Shown here one piece after another: positions 1 through 6,813 of a stretch of 8,588 nucleotides of DNA (position 1 is its first letter; each line of letters begins with the position of its first letter). A program made the position numbers and the translations under genes. A model generated the notes under the pieces. It saw nothing but the letters and a program-made list of their open reading frames with translations, made no database searches and was not told the DNA's origin. This DNA comes from Pseudaquidulcibacter sp964557085 (lineage in GTDB: Bacteria; Pseudomonadota; Alphaproteobacteria; Caulobacterales; Aquidulcibacteraceae): assembly GCA_964557085.1 (NCBI GenBank), contig CAZKYS010000098.1, positions 1 to 8,588 of the forward strand, written 5' to 3'.

Positions 1-47
1 ATTTAAAGGTCGCAAACCAAAATAACATCTGCAACTCCCTTGTTAAA

Positions 48-482
48 ATGGCGGGTGTTAATAATGAGCGTCTATGTTGGTCAATGCTTTCAGAAGTAAT
101 GAAAGTTATAAATCTATCTAATAGTGATATTATTGAAATTGCAGGTGTTGGCGCGGCATCACATATTGCACTTTTGGCACGTCAATTTCCAACCCTATCA
201 TTTGCACTTAATGGCGATCACAAAGAAAATGATGCAAGCCGCATTTTATGGATTTGCGACGAGGACATTTTTATAAGCTCTAATTTTGATATAAATAATT
301 ATGATGCAATAATAATTTGCCATCGACCTGAAAATGCACGTAAAATAATTTGTGATTTTGATGGCTTTGCACGAATTGCCGCAAAGCGCGAAATTAATGA
401 AAACCGTGCTTTAAGCGTTTTTGGACGCGGCCTTATGCGTGATTTATTTAAGCCAAGGGTTCGCGGCGAGCTTGCTGCCTAA
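48..482 (+). CDS. hypothetical protein, possibly partial at its 5' end
   Basis: A 144-residue soluble protein that I do not recognise. Residues 28-48 (IIEIAGVGAA start) look like a beta-strand followed by a glycine-rich turn and helix, and DAIIICHRPENARK further on suggests a second strand. This is compatible with a Rossmann-like or methyltransferase-like fold, but no motif is diagnostic. The C-terminus is basic (RDLFKPRVRG), with no signal peptide or membrane segment. The start is uncertain: no Shine-Dalgarno precedes ATG 48 and the frame stays open to position 3. However, the upstream codons (AAC three times, GTC, ATC, TCC, AAG) differ from the AT-ending codons used inside the gene, which favours a start near 48. 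It lies 17 bp before the MprF-like gene on the same strand and is probably co-transcribed with it, hinting at a shared envelope-related role; that role is inference only. Confidence 0.7.
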   Translation: MAGVNNERLCWSMLSEVMKVINLSNSDIIEIAGVGAASHIALLARQFPTLSFALNGDHKENDASRILWICDEDIFISSNFDINNYDAIIICHRPENARKIICDFDGFARIAAKREINENRALSVFGRGLMRDLFKPRVRGELAA

Positions 483-486
483 TTAT

Positions 487-493
487 AAAGGGG
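487..493 (+). promoter_or_regulatory. Shine-Dalgarno that decides a TTG start
   Basis: AAAGGGG lies just after the TAA of the upstream gene and 6 nt before TTG at 500-502. No ATG is comparably placed, so this site supports a TTG initiation codon for the membrane protein. Confidence 0.75.
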
Positions 494-499
494 CAAAAT

Positions 500-2134
500 T
501 TGCAAGAAAAGAAACCCAATCTGATATTTAAACTTATTGGTGATTTGTTTGACCGTGGACGCGCGATTGTAAATTTTCTTACTTCTAATCCAAAAATCAC
601 GACCTTTTCATCTTTAATAATCTTCTTGCTTGCTTTGCGGTTGATAAATAAGGAGCTTAATCAATTCGCGCTTTCGGATATTGCAATTGCATTTGATGGC
701 GTAAGAATTTCGAATACATTATTGGCAATTTTAGGTGCGATAATTTCTTATGGTGCATTATCATTAAGCGACAGATTTTGTCTTTCAATGCTTGGTAAGC
801 AATTGATAATATGGCGTACACTTCGTGCATCAGTCGCATCTTATTCGCTTGCAAAGACATTGGGTTATTCATGGGCCATTGCATCAACTGCGCGTTCAAG
901 GCTTTATTCCCGTTGGGGATTAAATAATGCCGAAATTGGCGCATTATCCATGTCAACTGGTGTTGGGGTTCAAATTGGCGCATTAAGTGCGGCGGCAATT
1001 GGTTTAATGCTTGGTGCACCTGAAATTGCGCGTCATTCACCATTTAATGCGGGGTTTTGGTGGATATTGGCAATTATTGCCATTATTCCTGCTGCAATAT
1101 GGTTATATTTTTGTGATTATGGCGGCGCATTTATAAAATGGGGAAGTGCAAAATTATATAAGCCCGATACAAAAATCGCTGCCAAACATTTAATCATTTT
1201 ATTATTTGACAAAATTGGCGCGGCGCTTTGTTTATATATGTTATTACCCGCGCATGGTGGATGGAATTTCCCCGCGTTTTTGGCGGTATTTATTTTGGCA
1301 GGCCTATTGGGTGCTTTATCGGGTGCGCCAGGTGGCCTTGGTGTGTTTGAGGCGGCAATTTTGAAGCTTGCACCCAATTCACAAAATATCCCAGGGGCGG
1401 CAGTTGCTCTTTTAGTTTATCGCTTGATTTATAATATTATTCCGCTTGTTGGCGCCACCATAATCCTTGGGCTTCATCATGCAACGCCAGTTGCAAAACC
1501 TGCGGCACGGGCGGCAAAGAAAATAGGTTTGGTCGCAATTGATGTTGCACCGCAGATTTTAGCAATATTAGTGTTTATCTGTGGCTATTTATTGATTGGC
1601 GCATCCGCACTTCCAAACCCTAGTGCGCGCATGATTAGAATAGAGGCTATATTAGACCCAATATTAATAGAGGCGGCGCATTTCCTATCGGCAATCACTG
1701 GCATCGCATTAATGCTTAGCGCGAATTTCCTATGGCGTGAAAGCAAACCCGCTTTAAAGCAGGCATTAATATTAATATTCATTGGCGCTATATTATGTCT
1801 TGTAAAAGGCATTGCGTGGGAAATTGCCATTTCATTGATTATGGTTTTCATACTATTATTGGGTGCACGTAATGAATTTATTGTTTCGCAAAATGATATA
1901 AAACCATATTATTCATACCGCTTTATCGCGGCAATTATTGGCTCTTTGGCGACCATGATTTGGCTTACTTCATTCTCTTATGATAAAATGTTATTTGCAC
2001 CGCAAACATGGCTTAAAATTGGTGCTGACGCACATGAAGCGCGTGCATTCCGCGCCATTATTGGGTCATCAGCATTTTTTATAATCGCAATTTTTGTTAA
2101 TTGGCTTGTAAATGCGCCAAAAGATGATGATTAG
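500..2134 (+). CDS. MprF-like membrane protein (lysylphosphatidylglycerol flippase domain), no synthase domain
   Basis: A 544-residue, very hydrophobic protein with about 14 membrane segments, matching the membrane part of MprF / UPF0104 (PF03706-type) proteins. Family-like signatures are SYSLAKTLGYSW near residues 114-125, the Arg/Tyr-rich SRLYSRWGL at about 133-141, and SGAPGGLGVFE at 274-284. In MprF this part moves aminoacylated phosphatidylglycerol to the outer leaflet, lowering surface charge and giving resistance to cationic peptides. Full MprF is about 840-880 residues and ends in a cytosolic GNAT-like LysPG synthase domain. Here the protein stops right after the last membrane helix with a short acidic tail (APKDDD), so it cannot make LysPG itself. 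It may flip a lipid made elsewhere or serve another flippase or transport role. The start is TTG with a good Shine-Dalgarno. The TAG stop overlaps the convergent ThDP gene by 4 bp. Confidence 0.9.
   Translation: MQEKKPNLIFKLIGDLFDRGRAIVNFLTSNPKITTFSSLIIFLLALRLINKELNQFALSDIAIAFDGVRISNTLLAILGAIISYGALSLSDRFCLSMLGKQLIIWRTLRASVASYSLAKTLGYSWAIASTARSRLYSRWGLNNAEIGALSMSTGVGVQIGALSAAAIGLMLGAPEIARHSPFNAGFWWILAIIAIIPAAIWLYFCDYGGAFIKWGSAKLYKPDTKIAAKHLIILLFDKIGAALCLYMLLPAHGGWNFPAFLAVFILAGLLGALSGAPGGLGVFEAAILKLAPNSQNIPGAAVALLVYRLIYNIIPLVGATIILGLHHATPVAKPAARAAKKIGLVAIDVAPQILAILVFICGYLLIGASALPNPSARMIRIEAILDPILIEAAHFLSAITGIALMLSANFLWRESKPALKQALILIFIGAILCLVKGIAWEIAISLIMVFILLLGARNEFIVSQNDIKPYYSYRFIAAIIGSLATMIWLTSFSYDKMLFAPQTWLKIGADAHEARAFRAIIGSSAFFIIAIFVNWLVNAPKDDD
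2131..2134. other. convergent stop-codon overlap (TTAG)
   Basis: The four bases TTAG encode TAG for the plus-strand membrane protein (2132-2134) and, read on the minus strand, TAA for the ThDP enzyme (2133-2131). Any transcription terminator for either unit must therefore lie inside the other gene. I saw no obvious GC hairpin followed by a T-run at the junction. Confidence 0.95.
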
Positions 2135-3675
2135 ATAATTGCCTCAATAAGCCACGGCTCATTGGAATTAATTGCATTCTCTAATGCGGCATCAAATTCT
2201 TCACAATTTGTAGCACTAATGGCCTTAATTCCCATACCTTGCGCAATTTTTACATAATCAAGGTTCGGATTTTCAAGGCTTAGCATTTGGCTTGGTTCAC
2301 CGCTATTTGATGCGCCAGTGCGCGCCATTTCGATGTTTAAAATGCGATAATTACGATTGGCAAAAATAATATTAACAATCGGTAGTTTTTCGCGCGCCAT
2401 AGTCCAGAGGCTTTGGATGCAATACATGCCAGCGCCATCGCCAGAAAGCGCAAAAACCTTGCGCGACATATCCGCCATTTGCGCACCAAGTGCCACAGGA
2501 AGCCCTTGACCAATCGCACCGCCCGTTAAGCATAGCCAATCATGGGAAGCTGCGCCCTGAAGGGCAATATAATGCGGCAAGCCTGATGTTACTGCATCAT
2601 CAGAAATAACCGAATTTTCAGGCATTAAGCGCGCCAGTGATTGCGCACATGCAAAGGCATTCAATTTACCCTCTGGCTTTGATATTGGTTTTGCCGCTGG
2701 CAAATTAGAGGCAGGGGGTGCATCAAGCGCGCCAACTAATTGTGCCAAAGCCTCAATAGTATTTTCGTATTTTTCAGTTAATTGCAAAGTCTGGCAGCCT
2801 TCGGGAACCAAAACCGATGGACGGTTTGGATATGCAAAGAAGGCAACGGGGATTTGAGTTCCCGCGATGACCATTAAATCAACGCCTTTTAAATCTTCAA
2901 GCGCCATTTCGCCAAAATATTGCATTTTATCGGGTGCAAAGATTTGTGCCCCACGTTTTTGGCGCGCAGGGAAAGTATCGATTAAAACCCTTATACCTGC
3001 TGCTTTTAAACGTGCCATATTTTCAAGTGCTGCATCATCAAATAATGCATCACCGCCGATTAAAATTACTGGCTTTTGGGCTTTTTTGATTGCTAAAACG
3101 CAATCATCAATTCGTTCGCCTTCAATCAAACTTGGTATGTGTGGGTTTGCTTTTTTGCCTTCAATTGTTGCACTATTCCATGCGCTATCAGCGGGTAATA
3201 TTATTGAAACGGGCGCTTTTGGGTAATTATTTGTGGCTTCAAACGCCTCGCTTGCAATTTGACCTGCAATATCTGCGCTTTCAACAATGCAAATATGTTT
3301 TGAATGGGGTTTGATAAGGGTTTCTAAATCACATGTAAGGGGCGCATCAAATTTGCGGTGATAAGTTGCATGATCGCCAATGACATTAATCATCGGCACA
3401 TTACCCTTCATCGCATTATGAATATTTGCAATCCCATTGCCATAACCTGCACCAAGATGAAGCAAGGTCATTGCGGGGCGATTTGCAATGCGGGCAAAAC
3501 CGTCGGCTGCACCGGTTGCAACCCCTTCAAACAGGCACAAAACGCTTTTGATACGTGGTTCACGCTCTAAAGCTTGGACAAGGTGCATTTCAGATGTGCC
3601 AGGGTTTGCAAAACAATGTGTAACACCATTTTGCGCCAAAGTTTGAACCAATATGTCCGCACCAGTTTTTGTCAT
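2131..3675 (-). CDS. thiamine-diphosphate-dependent enzyme, acetolactate synthase / benzoylformate decarboxylase-like
   Basis: A 514-residue protein with the three-domain ThDP fold. The N-terminal PYR domain has ANPGTSE at 23-29 and the activating glutamate E50 in CLFEGVATGAADG. The middle domain runs from about 190 to 320. The C-terminal PP domain carries the ThDP/Mg motif GDGAG at 412-416, with N440 and N442 closing it about 26 residues later. LGAGYGNGIANIHNA (74-88) and VIGDHATYH (98-106) are typical of the BFD-like group usually auto-annotated as acetolactate synthase large subunit. It is shorter than true IlvB (about 560-600 residues) and has no ilvN regulatory subunit beside it, so branched-chain biosynthesis is unlikely. 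More plausible is decarboxylation or carboligation of a 2-oxo acid or acyl-CoA; the substrate is unknown. It is the last gene of the four-gene block, starting at the base after the ligase stop (TAG|ATG), with GAGGGA as its ribosome site. Confidence 0.9.
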   Translation of the reverse strand: MTKTGADILVQTLAQNGVTHCFANPGTSEMHLVQALEREPRIKSVLCLFEGVATGAADGFARIANRPAMTLLHLGAGYGNGIANIHNAMKGNVPMINVIGDHATYHRKFDAPLTCDLETLIKPHSKHICIVESADIAGQIASEAFEATNNYPKAPVSIILPADSAWNSATIEGKKANPHIPSLIEGERIDDCVLAIKKAQKPVILIGGDALFDDAALENMARLKAAGIRVLIDTFPARQKRGAQIFAPDKMQYFGEMALEDLKGVDLMVIAGTQIPVAFFAYPNRPSVLVPEGCQTLQLTEKYENTIEALAQLVGALDAPPASNLPAAKPISKPEGKLNAFACAQSLARLMPENSVISDDAVTSGLPHYIALQGAASHDWLCLTGGAIGQGLPVALGAQMADMSRKVFALSGDGAGMYCIQSLWTMAREKLPIVNIIFANRNYRILNIEMARTGASNSGEPSQMLSLENPNLDYVKIAQGMGIKAISATNCEEFDAALENAINSNEPWLIEAII

Positions 3676-5487
3676 CTATCCCTCGAAAATTTCAATTGCT
3701 TGTTTGCTGTATAATTGTTTTACAAATTCTGCGCGATATTCTCGGCACCGACCTTGGTTTAAATAGCCTTTATCGGTGATTTCGCCTTCTTCTATGCTTG
3801 GTGGGCTTGGCAAGATTACAAAGTTTGTGACTTTTTGGGTTGCCGATTTGCCATCAAATAATTTTGCCAGATTATTTTTAATTTTGCCAATGATTTCGTG
3901 ATTTTGCGCCAAATCTCTTAAGCCAAGTGGTTCGCTTATGGATTTTTGGCAATTGGCAAGATTTAGGAAAATTAGTGCCCCCAATTTTTCCATTCCTTCG
4001 CCGCAAATCACCGCATCAGAAACCAAACCATCACAGGCATTAATTATGCCAAGACGGATTGAAGAAACTTGAACGAATGAGCCATTAAGCATTTTAAATT
4101 CTTCTGACAAACGCCCATTAAATTTCAAACCAAGTTCGGGTTTTTGCGCATCATAAAATGCCAATGCATCGCCAAGAATATAAAAGTCTTCTTCGTCGAA
4201 TGCTTCTTGGGTTTTTTGTTCGTTATTTAGATAATATGGCGTGATTGCAGGGCCTTTAACACGCGCCTCCAATTTATCATTATGCGGCAATAATTTCATA
4301 ATTACGCCGGGGACGGGAAGGCCAACCAACCCCATAATCGTATTAGGCCAATGAATATTGCACGCAGTTGGGCCGGTTTCGGTTGCGCCATACCCTGCCG
4401 CAAAACTTATTGTATCGCCGCAATATTTACGCGCAAGTGTTTGTAATCTTTCATATAAATCTTGGGTTAAAGCTGCGCCGCCATATTGCATTATTACAAG
4501 ATTTTCAAACAAGGCGCGCGCCAAATCTTCATCCTGCTCAAGCTCATTGGCAAGAAGTGACCAGCCAAGTGGAACAGTATTGTGATAATTTGGTTTCACT
4601 AATTTGATTGCTTCAACTGATTTTTTAATACCATCAGGGGTTGGAGAACCTTCATCAATCCACAGATTTGCGCCCGAATGGGTTATCATGTGCAATATTG
4701 CATTTCCGCCCAATGAATGTGACCAAGGAAGATGATTAATCATCACAATTCCATCAGGCCAGATTTGCGCTTCTTTGATTGGATCAAATGTTGAGCGTAT
4801 TTGTGCCGCATTTTGCGATAAATTAAAATGCGTAATCGCAACCGCCTTTGGCACACCCGTTGAGCCAGAGGTTAAAAGAACTTTGCACAAATCCTGTGGG
4901 TTTATTTTGGCGATTGCGCCATCGCCATCGAATGGCAATTCAGAAATATTATCAAGTGGCAAATCACCTTTGCCGCCTAATTTATTGGTTAAAATCACCA
5001 AGCCATCATCTTTTACCCAATCAAGGGCGCGGGCGAAATTTTCGCCTTCAAAATAAATTGCTTTTGCGCCCAAAACTTCGATTGCACCGCGTAATCTGCG
5101 TGGGTCAGATGCCTTTAAAGAATAAGCGGGTGTGATTGGGGCGGGCACACAACCGATTAATGGCAATGCATAAGTAAGGAATGCGTGGGTTAAAGAATTA
5201 TTTGATGCAATGGCAACAATTGAACCACGCGCCAAGGTTTTTTGCAAATTTGCAGCAAGGTTTTGAACAATTTGCCAACCTTTTTCATAGGTGATTTTTT
5301 GCCACTCACTATTTTCAACGCCGCAAAGCCAAATATTATCAGGCGTTTCATTTGCCCAATGGGCAAGGGGGGCACAGACATTGTCAAATGCCATTTGCAA
5401 AGGGTGCGGATTAGTAAGAATTAATGCGCCATCAGCGCGGGTTTCAATGTCAATTTTTGTTGGGCTTACATAAGGTGTTGGGCGCAT
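3676..5487 (-). CDS. feruloyl-CoA synthase-family acyl-CoA ligase (AMP-binding)
   Basis: A 603-residue ANL-superfamily adenylate-forming enzyme, normal length for feruloyl-CoA synthases. It should activate a carboxylic acid with ATP, via an acyl-adenylate, to its CoA thioester. The ATP P-loop TSGSTGVPK is at 206-214. The FCS-type block HLPWSHSLGGN at 252-262 precedes a DEGSPTPDG element. The adenine/Mg motif GYGATETGP is at 365-373, ribose-binding ILGD at 437-440, hinge GRLSEEFK at 458-465, and the C-terminal catalytic lysine is K573 in EITDKGYLNQ, the FCS version of the A10 motif. All expected catalytic elements are present. The family name comes from hydroxycinnamate degradation, but no enoyl-CoA hydratase/aldolase or vanillin dehydrogenase is nearby, so ferulate is not a safe substrate call. 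Its ATG lies 2 bp past the amidohydrolase stop (TAATAATG). The nearest Shine-Dalgarno candidate is weak, so reinitiation or coupling is likely. Confidence 0.92.
   Translation of the reverse strand: MRPTPYVSPTKIDIETRADGALILTNPHPLQMAFDNVCAPLAHWANETPDNIWLCGVENSEWQKITYEKGWQIVQNLAANLQKTLARGSIVAIASNNSLTHAFLTYALPLIGCVPAPITPAYSLKASDPRRLRGAIEVLGAKAIYFEGENFARALDWVKDDGLVILTNKLGGKGDLPLDNISELPFDGDGAIAKINPQDLCKVLLTSGSTGVPKAVAITHFNLSQNAAQIRSTFDPIKEAQIWPDGIVMINHLPWSHSLGGNAILHMITHSGANLWIDEGSPTPDGIKKSVEAIKLVKPNYHNTVPLGWSLLANELEQDEDLARALFENLVIMQYGGAALTQDLYERLQTLARKYCGDTISFAAGYGATETGPTACNIHWPNTIMGLVGLPVPGVIMKLLPHNDKLEARVKGPAITPYYLNNEQKTQEAFDEEDFYILGDALAFYDAQKPELGLKFNGRLSEEFKMLNGSFVQVSSIRLGIINACDGLVSDAVICGEGMEKLGALIFLNLANCQKSISEPLGLRDLAQNHEIIGKIKNNLAKLFDGKSATQKVTNFVILPSPPSIEEGEITDKGYLNQGRCREYRAEFVKQLYSKQAIEIFEG
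3679..3684 (-). promoter_or_regulatory. Shine-Dalgarno embedded in the ligase C-terminus
   Basis: On the minus strand GAGGGA lies just before the TAG of the acyl-CoA ligase and next to the abutting ATG of the ThDP enzyme (3675). It supports that ATG and suggests translational coupling across the zero-base junction. Confidence 0.65.
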
Positions 5488-5489
5488 TA

Positions 5490-6812
5490 TTATTGAATAT
5501 TCTCTTGAAATTTAATAGGTTTTCCACGACCTTTAGCAATAATTTCCCCATTTGTCATAACAATTTCACCGCGCACAATTGTATGCGTAGGGAAGCCATT
5601 TAATGTTTCGCCTTCAAATGGTGTCCATTGGCTTTTGGAGGCGATAATTTCATTGGTGATTGTCACTTGTTTTTTCAAATCAACAATTGTTAAATCACCA
5701 TCATAGCCAATTGCCATGCGCCCTTTATTGGCAATATTGAACACACGATTTGGCCCATGCGCCAATAAATCAACAACACGCAATAGGCTTAGGTGGCCTT
5801 TTGAAACCGCATCAAGCATGAATGGCAACATTGTCTGCACCCCAGGTGTTCCAGATGGTGAGGCAGGGTAGGGCTTTGATTTTTCTTCAATTGTATGTGG
5901 CGCGTGGTCCGAACCCATAACATCAACAAGGCCATTTTGAATTGCCACCCATAATGCATCATTATGGTGCTTTTCACGAATTGGCGGGTTTTGTTGGGCG
6001 TAGGTTCCAATTTTATGATAAATATCGGGGCCATAAAAAGCCAAATGATTTGGCAATACTTCAATTGACACCAAATCCTTATGCGCCGCTAAAAATTCCA
6101 TTTCATCTTTGGTTGAAACATGAAGCACATGGATACGCTTTTTGAATTTGCGCGCCAAATTTACAAGGCGGGTTGTACAAGATAATGCGGCCCGTGCCGA
6201 GCGTGCTTCATAATGTGAACTTGGATCACATGCGCGCACATATTTTTTTTCTTCTTCAAGAATGAATTCATCTTCTGAATGGAAGGCCGCGCGCCGATTT
6301 ATTTTTGAAAGAATGCGCCCAACATTTTCATCATCCTTCACAAGTAAATTGCCCGTTGATGAACCCATGAAAACTTTAATACCTGCGCAGCCATTTTGGC
6401 GTTCAAGTTCGGCAAGATTGTCGATATTGTCATTGGTTGCACCCGCATAAAATGCAAAGTCGCATGACATGCGCCCCGTTGCACGGCTTACTTTATCGGC
6501 AAGGCATTCATTGGTTGACGTTGTTGGATTTGTGTTTGGCATTTCAAACACCGAACAAATACCGCCCAAGACAGCGGCATTTGCACCAGTTTCCAAATCT
6601 TCTTTATGCTCAAGGCCGGGTTCACGAAAATGAACTTGTGAATCAATTAGGCCAGGAAGGATGTGTAAGCCAGTTGCATCAATTACTTTATCCGCACTTT
6701 TGGCTTTTAAATCACCAATGGCGGTAATTTTGCCATTTTTTATACCAATATCACCAAAGCCAATGCCGTTATGATTGACCAAAGTTCCATTTTTTACAAT
6801 TAAATCAAACAT
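5490..6812 (-). CDS. dihydroorotase-family cyclic amidohydrolase
   Basis: A 440-residue amidohydrolase that looks like a class I dihydroorotase (pyrC-type; N-carbamoyl-aspartate to dihydroorotate, reversible). Seen: GLIDSQVHFREPG at 54-66, MPNTNP at 91-96, KVFMGSSTG at 146-154 (K146 is a candidate carboxylated metal-bridging lysine), H178, HVLHVST with H231, NPPIRE at 275-280 and SDHAPH with D302, then GTPGVQTMLP at 321-330. These spacings match my memory of Bacillus-type dihydroorotases. The first histidine of the HxH metal motif is replaced by Q59, while H61, R63 and the other ligands remain. I recall a Gln at this place in some bacterial dihydroorotases, so this may be a subfamily trait, not inactivation. 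No pyrB or other pyrimidine gene is adjacent. Hydrolysis of a different cyclic amide in the pathway of its neighbours is an alternative. Stop-to-start gap to the upstream gene is 1 bp; AAAAGG at 6819-6824 is its ribosome site. Confidence 0.9.
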   Translation of the reverse strand: MFDLIVKNGTLVNHNGIGFGDIGIKNGKITAIGDLKAKSADKVIDATGLHILPGLIDSQVHFREPGLEHKEDLETGANAAVLGGICSVFEMPNTNPTTSTNECLADKVSRATGRMSCDFAFYAGATNDNIDNLAELERQNGCAGIKVFMGSSTGNLLVKDDENVGRILSKINRRAAFHSEDEFILEEEKKYVRACDPSSHYEARSARAALSCTTRLVNLARKFKKRIHVLHVSTKDEMEFLAAHKDLVSIEVLPNHLAFYGPDIYHKIGTYAQQNPPIREKHHNDALWVAIQNGLVDVMGSDHAPHTIEEKSKPYPASPSGTPGVQTMLPFMLDAVSKGHLSLLRVVDLLAHGPNRVFNIANKGRMAIGYDGDLTIVDLKKQVTITNEIIASKSQWTPFEGETLNGFPTHTIVRGEIVMTNGEIIAKGRGKPIKFQENIQ

Positions 6813-6813
6813 T

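Noticed and set aside
657..1043. Minus-strand open frame of 128 codons inside the flippase-like gene
   Set aside because: It lies opposite a well-supported membrane protein gene, and its Met/Gln/His-rich translation resembles no real protein.
4358..5135. Several plus-strand open frames of 75-95 codons opposite the acyl-CoA ligase
   Set aside because: They mutually overlap, have no ribosome sites and compositions like shadow frames; the ligase motifs on the minus strand are decisive.
3676..5487. Calling the window a ferulate-degradation locus
   Set aside because: The ligase is of the feruloyl-CoA synthase family, but no hydratase/aldolase, vanillin dehydrogenase or demethylase is present and the neighbours do other chemistry.
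6437..6727. Plus-strand 96-codon frame opposite the amidohydrolase
   Set aside because: Rich in His, Gln and Leu with no coherent fold signal; antisense shadow of the dihydroorotase-like gene.
5490..6812. Treating the amidohydrolase as an inactive PyrC-like subunit
   Set aside because: Only one metal ligand position is changed; the remaining catalytic and substrate-binding residues are kept, unlike inactive homologues.
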